A stretch of DNA of 64,000 bases. Origin: Endotrypanum monterogeii. Its lineage: Eukaryota; Euglenozoa; Kinetoplastea; Trypanosomatida; Trypanosomatidae. The position numbers and the translations under genes were made by a program. Positions within the stretch are counted from its first letter, which is position 1, and each line of letters starts with the position of its first letter. Shown here piece after piece: positions 11,325 to 21,077 of this stretch. The stretch lies in assembly GCA_000333855.2 (NCBI GenBank), contig CM007314.1, positions 771,838-835,837 of the forward strand, given 5' to 3'. The notes beneath the pieces were generated by a model. That model was given only the letters and a program-made list of their open reading frames with translations, ran no database searches and was not told the DNA's origin.

Positions 11325-12423
11325 AATTCTCCCATGCATCGAAAGGATGCTAGACGGGGGGGGGTGTAGCCGGTTGTCTCCTTTACGCAGAGGGGCTGTG
11401 CTGAGGTGCCTAACGAGGCTGAGATCAACGCGACGTGACCGCCTCGTTTGAGCTTTTGAATGCAGTACTCCTACATGAGGGGCGCTCTTTTATGCATATA
11501 TATTCGTGTGTCTGTGGGCGGAGGCATTTTTTTTTTTTGGGGGGGGGAGGGGGGTGAAGTGCCGTAGCGCAGGGCATCGAATACACGCAAGTTGTTTAAA
11601 TATTCTGTGTACTTGTGGTTCTTTCAAAGGAGTGGTGACCTACGCTCGACAAAAAAACTACACACACACATGAGATAGAGGTCTCCAAGACATCCAAACA
11701 CAAAATTATACTCAGTCACAAAAGCCATAACAAGACGCTTCAGAAAAATGTAGTCTGAAGGCACAACTTAATGAAACGAAACTGTGGGTCTATTAGGGCT
11801 GCTGCAGTAAGTGGCTCCTCATCAACTTACTTGCAACATCGTCAATGTCACTGGCTTCACTGAGATAGAACACGATTTTATTGCGGTCTACGTGTTCTGC
11901 GTGGTAGGCACGGCGCTTGTCTCCTCCCTGCCCAAGATGCGTACATTTTGTTTGAGACGTTAACAAAAGACTTCTTGTTCACTGTTACTCGCTGTGAGGT
12001 TTACTTTCACATGACCTCATGACCACTTTTTTTTTCTTTTTTTTTTTTTTTTTCTTTTTTTTTGTCTCCCCCTCTGCTCTGTGCTCTTTCCCCCCTCCCC
12101 TCCACATTTACTCACAATTTGTTTTTCGGCTCGATCTTGGATCGGGGTTTCACCACGCGCGTTTCGCGGATCACCTCTCCTCGTGTGCGCGCGATATGGT
12201 TACTTTCATTTCTTTTCGGTACGCGGCAACCGCACATGTTTGTTCGTAATGACAGTAGCATCCTTATTAATATCGGTTGTTCTCGTTTATTATTACCGCG
12301 CTTGTCTTGCCGCCCAGACCACTCGTGCAAGGCCCCCACACGTGTGAGGCGTGCCCGCTTTTCCGTTCAAATCAAAAATATCTACCTGGTCCCCCCTCCC
12401 TCGCGTGCCCCCATCGAGTACCA
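11325..12423 (+). other. Intergenic spacer with long interrupted T tract
   Basis: No gene seen. A G run lies at 11356-11364. A T run passes directly into a G-rich run at 11527-11556. A 37-base T tract with single C interruptions spans 12027-12063, followed by C-rich sequence. This is the strongest polypyrimidine tract upstream of IFT20; AGs at 12254-12255 and 12257-12258 are the first good acceptor candidates downstream. Confidence 0.6.
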
Positions 12424-12829
12424 ATGGACGAGGATCAACTCATCATGTTCGATAGCAATGGCGCTATTCGAATGTATGATCCTGAAAAGTATGAAGAACT
12501 TGTAAAAACAGTTGAGGTAGAGCGGCGGTATATGGGAAAAATGGATGAGTTCCGTACCCTTGTACAGCGCACCATGGCCATCGTCCAACGCCTTGGCGAA
12601 GCGATCGAGACAGAGAAACTAAATGCTATCGGATACCGAAACATCGTTGAAAGCGAGGCCGAGGAGCGATTCCGCGCTGTTCAGGAGGCACAGGTGCGAC
12701 TGCGCGAGAAACAGATGGAGCTCGACCGCTACGTTGCGGAGTATGATTCGCTTAAGCGTGTAGAGCTGGAGCAGCAGACCTTTTTCCAGCACCTTAGCCA
12801 GGCCAAGGGCTGGGGGAAGGCCCCCCCCC

Positions 12830-12860
<31 letters not shown>

Positions 12861-13101
12861 ATGCAAAAAAAAGAAATATAGAACAGGTGCTTCGTCTCAG
12901 AGACGACATATGACACGAGCAGCGGGAGAGGCGTATGGCGCTGGGGGGGGGGCGGGGGGGGGTATATGTCCCCCTGATCGCCTAACCACCCAACAAAGAG
13001 AGGCTGTGGGGAAAAAAGGAAGAAGTATGAATGGGGTTGGCGCCTGTGCCGTGCCACTGCTCAGATCTTTTCTCCCTCTCTCTTGTTTGACTTTCTCTTG
13101 A
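12424..13101 (+). CDS. IFT20: Intraflagellar transport protein 20 (IFT20), aberrant C-terminus
   Basis: From the ATG at 12424 the first 133 codons encode a coiled-coil protein matching IFT20, an IFT-B subunit that moves cargo into the flagellum and also acts at the Golgi. Diagnostic features are the N-terminal IRMYDPEKYEEL segment, EKLNAIGYRN in the middle and MELDRYVAEYDSLKRVELEQ near the end, matching IFT20 in order and spacing. Human IFT20 has 132 residues, so the conserved protein ends almost exactly where a 26-base C run begins (12821-12846). Beyond it the frame continues for 92 codons through poly-Pro, (AC)7, an A run and G-rich sequence that looks like 3' UTR. The true stop is probably misplaced by a homopolymer length error or indel: in the other two phases stops lie at 12879-12881 and 12911-12913. 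Upstream codons 12277-12423 look non-coding. Confidence 0.85.
12821..12860. repeat. C26 run followed by (AC)7 at the IFT20 stop region
   Basis: Twenty-six consecutive C residues at 12821-12846 abut seven AC units at 12847-12860. The tract sits exactly at the end of the conserved IFT20 reading frame and is a likely place for indels or sequencing error. Confidence 0.95.
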
Positions 13102-15663
13102 TGTGGCGGGTTTCACGTCTACGCGAATGTATATTTAAGGCAGGACTTCTCTCTTCAGCGCGTTCACGCTTTGGCTCCTCTCTATCACTTCTCTGTCGTG
13201 GCTGTGAGAGTGTATGTCTTGCACAGCTTCTCGAGATCTTTCCGTAACCACAAAGTATGTAGGCTACGCACAACTTCCCCAAAAAAAACTATCCTCGCTG
13301 TTTTTTTTTTTTTACGACAATGTATCAGGGAAGAACCTTGGGCCTGTCTCGTTGGGCGCCCCGCCTCCGTGTGATATATATATATATATATATATAGTCT
13401 TATGGTGACATTGTACCCTGTCATCTTTTTTCTGTTGGTTTGCTTGCTTGTTTCTTCTTATGCCTGTGGAGCAGTGAGGAGATTTTGATGGATATACGGT
13501 GATAGTGGTGGTTGGCGGGCGCGTACCAACGAATAGGGGGGGATGGAGCCCCTGTTCGCCAGGAAATAAATTGAGGTTTCACGAACTTGTTAGGTATATC
13601 GAGGTGAACGGGCGAATTGAATCGTCCGTGAGCATATGTGCAGTGGAATCGAATAGAGTGTTACCGGGTACACTGTAGGCCGAGAAGATCTTTAGAAAAC
13701 AAAAGGAAAATGTGTGCGCGGAGAGAGGTGGAGGAGAATCGCCAGTATACAGAAAATTGAATATGACCTTCTATAGTCCACAGTTTGGGGATCGGCTATA
13801 TGAAGAAAAAACAATGAATTTCTCGGGACCTGACTGCTCACAATGCCCTGTCGCCTCTACAAAATAGTTGATTACTTTTATCCTCTGGGTGTGTGTTGAT
13901 GTACCCAAGAACCTGCAACGACTCTTCTATACTATTGGTCTGAGTTCAAAGGAGATGAGACGTCTCCTCGGTGACCTGACAACCAATGGAGATCTCCTGC
14001 TGCTTTAGACTGCACGAGGGTGCGCTGAAGCTGCGCTTTTCTGTAGTATGTTACCATTCTGTTCCTTTTTTCTGCAATCTTTTTTTTCTTGATTATTTGA
14101 TTTTTGACCATCTGGCGGTGTACAGGGGCTCGCATATGTCTTCTCGGGGGTGGTGCTGATCATATCCGTGATACATAGCGCTGGGTCATTCAAAGGACCC
14201 CCCTCCCCCAGACAAATCCAAGATTGCTGGCGTCTCACAAGTCTGTGCTTCTTTCACTACGCCTCTGTGTGTGTATGTGCTCGTGTGCGTACGGGTGGTA
14301 AGATCCGTCTGGGTGTCATGTGCTGAGATTGTTCGGTAAGCCTCAAGACATTCGTCGACGTTAGCTTTTTTTTTTTTCTTGGCTCATCGACAGTGCCGCC
14401 TTCCTCCCTCCCCCTCCCCACCTCGTCGCCTGGTAACTGAAGGGCGCAGGAATCTTTCATATACACTCCCTGTTTTTCACCGTTAACTTCGTGGGCAGCA
14501 CTTATATAACACACACACACACACACATATATACATATATATATATATATATATACCTGCGTCAATCATTTTTTTATATCTATACGTACACATATAAATA
14601 CATACTTTCTCTTGGTGGTTTCATCTCTTCCCTCTCTGCACCTTTTTTTTTTTTGTGTGGGGCGTGTGAGGGGGTCTGTGCTCGCGATCGTGTTTTTTCA
14701 TTTCTCGCGCGCTTTCTCGCCCAATCGGTAGATCTTCATTTTCATTTTATGTGCTTCCTTTAAAAAAATATATATATTTCTCGTCTGTCTGGATTGCTCT
14801 CTTGGCTCACAGCGAAGTGGAGAGGGCTACCCGTTTCATTTTGACGTTGTCCTCCCCCGTACGCGCACATACAAACACACAGACCTCACTTCATCGCCCA
14901 CTTCAACACACTCCCACACCGCTTGTTTTCTTTATATTATACTCTGAGGTATACATTCCGGCTGCAGTAATTCCCGCCCCTTATCGAGTTTTTTACTGAC
15001 GTTTTCGAAGGGCATGTGTGAGTTGCACACCCTTTTTTCATACCTGTGTGCGTGTGTTTGTGTTGCATGTTGTGTAGTGTGTTCATAGCGTTTAATCACC
15101 TCACGGGCACCATTTCACGCTGCTTGGTGCAAAGGGAGTTGTATTTGCTCAATATTTTCCCCTTCTTCCTAGTTACCTGCCGCGCTACTTACACCTCGTT
15201 TGTAAAAAAAATTTTCTCTTGGCGTGGGTCTGTCTGCCTGTGTCAATTTTTTTTTTCCGTGAGAGCTGCTGCTGTTTCGTAGCATCGTATTTCGTATCGT
15301 TTACACTTTTTTCGTGTTGCTTTTTTTTTTTTACGACGCTTTTTCTCTGCTTGCTTTGTGTGTATTCAGCTGACATTGCCCTCGTTTGCACTTGCCTAAC
15401 AACCGTTAGGGTATCGGATGTTGATTTATTTATTGGGTCTCACATCTACGTTGCACGGATTTTGTTTCTTCGGCTCGATCACCCCTTTGTACGCACCTTC
15501 TCAACTACATTTGGTAGGACAAGGTCGACAGAGGGTCTGCGCACATTCTCTTGGCGGTCTCTCCTACATTTCTTTTTTTCTGTATCACTTCTGCTTCGGT
15601 AAAGAAAGGGGTAAGGAGGGGCACATTTGCGTAATTCACAAGTGTGCTCTGGGCTGAGGAGCA
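13102..15663 (+). other. 2.5 kb spacer without a recognisable gene
   Basis: Only short, low-complexity frames occur. Contents include a T run near 13300-13312, (TA)n at 13374-13396, a composite (CA)n/(TA)n at 14509-14556, a T run near 14641-14654, (TA)n near 14767-14779, and repeated T runs at 15246-15256 and 15321-15332. A pyrimidine-rich stretch at about 15570-15600 precedes the next gene and ends with an AG at 15603-15604. Confidence 0.55.
14509..14556. repeat. Composite (CA)n-(TA)n microsatellite
   Basis: (AC)n runs into (TA)n with one internal TACA interruption. It has the same order and strand as the repeat at 4520. Confidence 0.9.
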
Positions 15664-15900
15664 ATGGCAGCACCTGTTTTGAATCACGCAGCACCATGCG
15701 AGCTACGCAGGTTATTTCCGCTTTCGCCGCGTCGGCGTTCGTTCGCTGAGATGCTTTACACGACGCACGAGCCTGTGCACTTGGCCAACTTCTCGTTCGA
15801 CGCTGGCTCGCTTCTGGATTTGTCCACTGCGCGGGAACTTGATCGCCTTGCCGATCTCCAGATCTCAGCGCCAAACGGCTGCAGCGGCAGTCAAGCGTAG
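15664..15900 (+). CDS. Fragment 1 of interrupted unknown protein
   Basis: 78 codons from the ATG at 15664 to the TAG at 15898-15900. The sequence is not low-complexity: an Arg-rich N-terminus (LRRLFPLSPRRRSF) leads into a hydrophobic/acidic stretch (NFSFDAGSLLDLSTARELDRLADLQIS). After codon 70 the frame turns into a Gly/Ser/Cys-rich tail, while the +1 frame reads an Ala/Val-rich helix-like segment followed by VLFEQYDD. This suggests an extra base near 15870. A pyrimidine tract ends about 65 bases upstream, which fits a genuine gene start. No family is recognised. It could also be a real 78-residue protein, but the adjacent same-strand frames make that less likely. Confidence 0.45.
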   Translation: MAAPVLNHAAPCELRRLFPLSPRRRSFAEMLYTTHEPVHLANFSFDAGSLLDLSTARELDRLADLQISAPNGCSGSQA

Positions 15901-15920
15901 CGCAGTCCTATTTGAGCAGT

Positions 15921-17795
15921 ATGACGACTCGAGGGCAACATGACCCTTCTCATCGGAGGTGTCAAAGCACACCGGGGATCACGTCTTCTACACGGCGCCT
16001 TGGGTCAGCCGTTTCCGGGTCGTCGCTGACAAGGACCTCCTCAAGGCGTCTTGTCCGGTCGTCGTCTACGTCTGGAAGGGAGCGCTGGCTTCAAGATCGT
16101 CAGGCGGCGATCTTGCACCTGGCCGCAACTCTCTCTGAACCCCTCAAGGATTTGTCGCTTAGCAGGCGGCGCCGCAAAGAAGAGTTCATTAATAACGGTC
16201 TCGAGCCGGTACCTAACCTCGTCGGGCTCGGTGGTTGTGTTCTGCGACGTCCCCAGTTCACCTATCGTCCGCTTTCCACCCGTTGTGCCGGGACCAGATT
16301 ATTCCCTGCAGACCCTGATACCCACACACAGCTCCGTAGAGATGTCGGCGGTCGCACATTTACCCAGGGAGCAACCTTCCTGCCTCGCTCCTCTAGTTCA
16401 CGAGCGAGAGAGCTCTCACTTAGCTCAGTCGCTGGCAACCTAGCGCTCTCGCCAGGTAGTTTCCCGACCCGGGCTTCGCGTACACATGCGGCGAATACCT
16501 CTGGCGACTTGCACTCGTGTTTTCGCGCTGACGCCTCCATACTGGCAGCGGTTCGCAGTCGAGGAGTCAACAGCGCACCGCCGTCCCCGGCTTCTTCCGT
16601 AGAGGTGCGTGGATGTGTGGAGGAGTCATTGGGCACTGATAGCAGTGACTCGACTCTCCCTGATGAGATCGAAGACGCATATTTCGACGAGGATCCGCTC
16701 GCGACTCAGCTTGTGCAACGATCAGGGTCTGTGAGGTGGACTGCACAAGCTGAGTCAGCGGCCACCGGCCTGGCTCCACGGAGGCAGGGAAAGAATAACC
16801 CCAAGTCAGAGGTTGGGTCACGGACCACTCAAAAGGTGGTGTCGTCTGTCAGTTCAAATCGTTTGTCCTCTCCTCGGCGGCATGTTCCGCTGCCGCGGGC
16901 GTCCGTTATCCGCTCAAATTCTTCGGCCTCTTGGAATTCGTCAGCCATTGATAGGGCGTCGTCTCTCTGTGGCCGGGAGTCGGTCTCACTGGCATCGACG
17001 AAACCCGCTCTTATGAGGATACTGCGCTCACTCGCCCAATCGCCGACTCAGCAGCATTCCTACCGTGTCGTCCAGAAATTGCTTGAGCAGACCCTCCGCG
17101 TTCGTCTCCGGTATGAGCGCGTGATACGCAAGGGACTCTGTCCATGCGGTGTGTGTGATGATTTATTTCGGCAGCCGTGGTTAAGGGGCCGCGGTCGGGG
17201 TTCTGCGACTGGGCGCAAATATGCTGCATTCCTTTCTTCAGGCCCTGTGACATATTATCCGCACAACCACCGCAGTCACATCCTCCCGAATGACCCGGGG
17301 GAGCGGCTTTACGGATTTCGTGGTGGCCCCCAGCCCCCCAGCCACGTTATCTCGAGCTCTCGCGACGTACATGAAAGGGAACACGACAGCAGCGGCGGTA
17401 CCCTTCGGGAATACTATCGCCCCCATCGTCCCAACGATTTTCTACCCCGACACAGAATTGCACCGATACCGCCATCGATGCCGCAGTGCCCAAGCTCATC
17501 CCCTCCAGACCGAGGTCGTCGGCGGCGGCGACCTTCCTCTGTCGCGTCGCTTAGTCAATTATCCGGTCAGCTAACCCCACATACATTGGAAGTAACTGCA
17601 GCAACAAGGCGAGCCCCATCCCGGGGTCGCCGATATTACGATGGGGAGGCTGCTGACGAACGGTCATTGGTGCTCTTCGATGAGGGTAGAGATGGCTCGG
17701 GCAGAGAGGTGAGGACGATGCAGCGTCTCAGAGCGGTGTTCATCAGGACTCCAAAGGCTACGATCACGTCATTGAAGTTCTGCGCTGTGCGTTGA
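15921..17795 (+). CDS. Fragment 2 of interrupted unknown protein, Ser/Arg-rich
   Basis: The frame is open from 15843 and the first ATG is at 15921, giving 624 residues if it stands alone. The composition is strongly Ser, Arg and Pro rich, with many RRxS/T-type sites, as expected for a disordered, phosphorylated protein. More ordered islands occur at about 16100-16300 (a basic RRRRKEEF helix followed by a hydrophobic NLVGLGGCVLRR segment) and about 17000-17200, where a Cys pair (CPCGVC) follows a helical QKLLEQTLRVRLRYERV segment and may bind metal. The end at 17795 is suspicious: from about 17690 the -1 frame reads the more convincing sequence (HVIEVLRCALKNASEDN) that continues into fragment 3. 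Function unknown. Confidence 0.55.
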   Translation: MTTRGQHDPSHRRCQSTPGITSSTRRLGSAVSGSSLTRTSSRRLVRSSSTSGRERWLQDRQAAILHLAATLSEPLKDLSLSRRRRKEEFINNGLEPVPNLVGLGGCVLRRPQFTYRPLSTRCAGTRLFPADPDTHTQLRRDVGGRTFTQGATFLPRSSSSRARELSLSSVAGNLALSPGSFPTRASRTHAANTSGDLHSCFRADASILAAVRSRGVNSAPPSPASSVEVRGCVEESLGTDSSDSTLPDEIEDAYFDEDPLATQLVQRSGSVRWTAQAESAATGLAPRRQGKNNPKSEVGSRTTQKVVSSVSSNRLSSPRRHVPLPRASVIRSNSSASWNSSAIDRASSLCGRESVSLASTKPALMRILRSLAQSPTQQHSYRVVQKLLEQTLRVRLRYERVIRKGLCPCGVCDDLFRQPWLRGRGRGSATGRKYAAFLSSGPVTYYPHNHRSHILPNDPGERLYGFRGGPQPPSHVISSSRDVHEREHDSSGGTLREYYRPHRPNDFLPRHRIAPIPPSMPQCPSSSPPDRGRRRRRPSSVASLSQLSGQLTPHTLEVTAATRRAPSRGRRYYDGEAADERSLVLFDEGRDGSGREVRTMQRLRAVFIRTPKATITSLKFCAVR

Positions 17796-20542
17796 AAAAC
17801 GCATCAGAAGACAATACAGGAGCAGACCATCCCGCTACACAATGTGCACCCAGTGGTGTGACTGCCGGCTCGCTGAGTCTTCTGATCGAGGCTCTGCTCG
17901 ATGGGTTGCACAGGCAGGGACTTATGGATGATACGATGCACGCAGAGTTGCTGCGAAAGCTGCGGGAGATGGGGGAGAATGCAGTGCCCACTCCTGTAGA
18001 TAAGCAAATGATACGAACAGCAGAAACGGGAGACACAACGATACCTTTTCTTTCTAAAGTACCACACCCTCCTCTTTCACCACCGTCGCCACAGGCTCCC
18101 GAGCGCCGTGATGCTGCGGTGGAAATGGGGACCCTGTTGTTCTCATCGCTCAGGTCATCGGGAAAAAGTAACCCCTCATGCCGACGAAAGTCTAGTATGA
18201 CGTTGGATCTAGGCAAGGACACTCCGCCGTTGACCCACGCAACTTCTTCTGGCAAATCCCACAGCGGACAGAGATCTCCCAGATCCTCGCCCTCTTTATC
18301 AGTTTCCAGCGTAGACCTAAAACAAAGTCTCAGCGGCAGCACGCTCGATTGGCGTTGTTGGGTGCCGCGGGAGGCGAACACCCAGCCTTCATCGGCACCA
18401 GCGACCGACGTGCACCTGACTCCCCCCACGATGCCCACCGGTGTAAAAGACAATTTGAACGGGTTTCTACACGAATCCGTCATGCGGGGTCAGCTGTGCA
18501 TACTTCTTGACCTTCACGATTTCTTGCGCGAGCGTCTCCAGGTGGATGAGCAAGACACGCGCTGGGAGATATGCAGGAGGAGGTTGAAGGAGGGGGAAGC
18601 GGTGTGGCGCCAGTCACTCGAGTCGGACAGGGCGATGCTTGTGATGTTCGCTGGGTGGCAATTTCACTATTTGCAACATCGAATTTATTTTGCAGAGGCT
18701 GCACTCAAGGGATGGGCGGCAACACTTCAGGAGACCAGGGGGCGCCTGGGCAATGGTGAGGTCCCTTCTCTGTCGGTCATCACGAAGGGTGCGGCAGCAA
18801 TAGAGAGGCTAACCAACTGGATAGACGATTTTTTTCTTCAGGACAAACACTATCACGAGATGTTAAAGACGTGCCCATTTGTTTTTCATAAACTGGTGGC
18901 AGTCGTGGGTATCTACACCGCCAGCTACGCACAGAGCGATATCGGCATTGCAGAGAAAGGTATGCCGGTGGTCTCCACTGGTGAAATAAAAAGGTATGAC
19001 CTGGGGCCAATCATTCAAGCAAAAGATACGGCGTCCGTTTGTGAAGCCGAGAACACAGAAGGGCACGAGGGTAGGGACCTTTTGACTGAGCGCTCCCAAC
19101 CGAGCAAACAGTTCTCACCTTTTCCGGAGAGTACCCCGGTGACAGACACCTCAATAGGGTACGCCCCTACTTCAGTGACGTCGTCGCCACTGGATGCAAG
19201 CTATTCTGCAGAGAGGAGCCTCATTGATGGGGCTTCGCCGCCACCAGAGGCCGAGTCTCGTGCTCATCAACAGGTTCCCAGCGAGGGTGACACGCTTTCG
19301 GTGTGTTCTCCTCCCCGAAGCGGCCACGAAGTCGTAAACTTCACTTCTCCCCTAAAGGCGGAATTTAGTTGCACCAACAGGCATACATCATTTTGGGGAG
19401 CTGCTGCTGATGAGAATCTTGTTCGAGAGGAGCCTCGTGATCTGGACACTGAATCGCAGCAGCAGAGTATTTCAGGCAACGGGAGTTCGGCGCTGACTTT
19501 GTCGAAGACAGTCAATTGTGTGCCAGAAAGTCAACAACAGGAACAGGGAGAGAGTCCAACTACGAGTTCTTCTGCTTTCGTCGCAGATGTGGCGTCACTG
19601 CCGATGGGTAAGGCACCCCCTCCACCGGACGTCGCTCGAGCTAACCTTTCCTTTGCTGAGAAGCCGAAATGTGTTGCGTTGCCACGGTTGTCTGTCTCCA
19701 CACTGAGTACTCTCAATGCACTCCAGTCAACGTCGCAGTCGCAAACTGGAAACGAGCTGTCGTCGGTCTTGGTCCGATGCGATGGCCCGCGGGTCGAGAA
19801 GGGGTCCGAGCTTCTTCCTGACAACACCGCAACGGGGAGATTGCTCTGTGGGGCACAAGGTGTGTCGACCAATGCCAGTTTTGATGGCATTGTTTCGACA
19901 GATTCGCTGGGAGATTCGCGAGATACAGGACCCACTGTACTCGTGCTGGACAGCACACAGGTACCTGATGCGCTCGGAGAGAGGTCTTCCTCGTTAAGCA
20001 GTAGCCAAGAATGCCCCAGTCTTGTGCACTCCGTGGGAGATATCGGCGGGGAACGTGTCGAGCCTTTGCAATGCACTCCTGAGGTCGAGTCGCAGAGTTT
20101 CGGGACGCAGAGTTTCGAGTCGCCGCAGGACTGCGCGGCGGAACCGTTGTATGAGACCACTACTAACATTTTCACTCATGAATCCAGTTATACTCCAGGT
20201 ATTTTGACTTCTTCAACATTGTTGGCTCCCAAGAAAAGACGTGTGCGTCCTCTAGACCACCACGATAGAACTATCGTCATCGCCGTCGAGCTGGATGAGG
20301 TTGGGGAGCTGCCCGACGATGAAGTGTCCGTGGAGCTCTCTCCCAGCACTGATGTGGTCTTTACGACCTCCGCAACCTCTGCTCCTGACGTAGGGGCGTC
20401 CCTGTACACCTGTACCACTGACGAACTCAATCCCGAAGTGTCCCATAGCTGTGTATCGGCTCTGGTGCCGCAGTTGCCTGGCGAAGATGCTCCGAGGACG
20501 TATGCTGGTAGAATAAAAGGCTTGCAGACGGTGAATCCGTAA
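17690..20542 (+). CDS. Fragment 3 of interrupted unknown protein
   Basis: The frame opens after a TAG at 17687-17689 and overlaps the end of fragment 2 by about 105 bases. It runs about 950 codons to the TAA at 20540-20542. No ATG is present until 17924, so the N-terminus is best explained by continuation from fragment 2. A helical segment at about 17880-17980 (LLIEALLDGLHRQGL) is followed by Ser-rich sequence. The best-ordered domain, at about 18470-18940, is all-helical with conserved-looking aromatics (GQLCILLDLHDFLRERL, MLVMFAGWQFHYLQHRIYF, WIDDFFLQDKHYHEML, FVFHKLVAVVGIY). The remaining 500 residues are Ser/Thr/Pro/Glu-rich and probably disordered. I do not recognise the family and assign no function. 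Confidence 0.6.
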   Translation, partial: RWLGQRGEDDAASQSGVHQDSKGYDHVIEVLRCALKNASEDNTGADHPATQCAPSGVTAGSLSLLIEALLDGLHRQGLMDDTMHAELLRKLREMGENAVPTPVDKQMIRTAETGDTTIPFLSKVPHPPLSPPSPQAPERRDAAVEMGTLLFSSLRSSGKSNPSCRRKSSMTLDLGKDTPPLTHATSSGKSHSGQRSPRSSPSLSVSSVDLKQSLSGSTLDWRCWVPREANTQPSSAPATDVHLTPPTMPTGVKDNLNGFLHESVMRGQLCILLDLHDFLRERLQVDEQDTRWEICRRRLKEGEAVWRQSLESDRAMLVMFAGWQFHYLQHRIYFAEAALKGWAATLQETRGRLGNGEVPSLSVITKGAAAIERLTNWIDDFFLQDKHYHEMLKTCPFVFHKLVAVVGIYTASYAQSDIGIAEKGMPVVSTGEIKRYDLGPIIQAKDTASVCEAENTEGHEGRDLLTERSQPSKQFSPFPESTPVTDTSIGYAPTSVTSSPLDASYSAERSLIDGASPPPEAESRAHQQVPSEGDTLSVCSPPRSGHEVVNFTSPLKAEFSCTNRHTSFWGAAADENLVREEPRDLDTESQQQSISGNGSSALTLSKTVNCVPESQQQEQGESPTTSSSAFVADVASLPMGKAPPPPDVARANLSFAEKPKCVALPRLSVSTLSTLNALQSTSQSQTGNELSSVLVRCDGPRVEKGSELLPDNTATGRLLCGAQGVSTNASFDGIVSTDSLGDSRDTGPTVLVLDSTQVPDALGERSSSLSSSQECPSLVHSVGDIGGERVEPLQCTPEVESQSFGTQSFESPQDCAAEPLYETTTNIFTHESSYTPGILTSSTLLAPKKRRVRPLDHHDRTIVIAVELDEVGELPDDEVSVELSPSTDVVFTTSATSAPDVGASLYTCTTDELNPEVSHSCVSALVPQLPGEDAPRTYAGRIKGLQTVNP

Positions 20543-21043
20543 GGAGTCGATGGGGGGGGGCTGACCAAGGGAAAAAAAGTGTGTATCCTGCCAGCCATGC
20601 CGACCCTGTTTCATGAGGGATGGGAAGACGGATCGGTAGAGGGCTCTGGCGTCCAACGTTTGTAGTCTCCTTTGGTCAGCGACGGCGGTGCAGCCGCTGC
20701 AGGGACTGATTAGCTGTCACGAGCACCCCACAGGTGCATGCGGAGTGTCGATGAGTCCCGTAGGGGAAGCGAGGTGTACTAGTGATTCCTTTTCTTTACC
20801 GTCGATGTACAGTAGACAGTTCCGCATCTGGGCTTATATAAAAATTGTTTTCCCCATACTTCTCTTCCTCGGCTACACCGGTCAGTGTCCCCTGCCCAGA
20901 GAGCGAGAGATTGCCTAGGGGCGGCGGTGACAGAGATATCATGTGAGGAGGAGACTATGCAACTGGAGTGTAGAGCAAAAGGGGGTGGCTTTGTTTTCCT
21001 TTTTTTGGGGGAGGCAGACGGTGTGTGTGTGTGTATGTATATG

Positions 21044-21077
<34 letters not shown>

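Larger units (their letters stand above)
15664..20542 (+). pseudogene. Single large unknown gene interrupted by frameshifts (umbrella)
   Basis: Three consecutive open frames on the same strand appear to be parts of one protein of about 1,600 residues. Fragment 1 (15664-15900) has coding character, but after about 15870 the better protein reads in the next frame until a TGA near 15939. Coding then continues in the third frame to 17795, and finally from about 17690 in yet another frame to 20542. No ATG lies near the start of the last fragment; its first in-frame ATG is at 17924, well inside clearly coding sequence, which argues against an independent gene. The shifts could be assembly or sequencing errors, or real decay. 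No flanking duplicate or mobile element is visible. I do not recognise the family. Confidence 0.5.

Noticed and set aside
17690..17795. A cis-spliced intron explaining the frame change
   Set aside because: Trypanosomatids have very few cis introns, and the two frames overlap instead of being separated by a non-coding gap with clear GT-AG ends.
19531..20175. 214-codon minus-strand frame
   Set aside because: Antisense to the Ser-rich tail of the interrupted gene; Ser/Thr-rich shadow.
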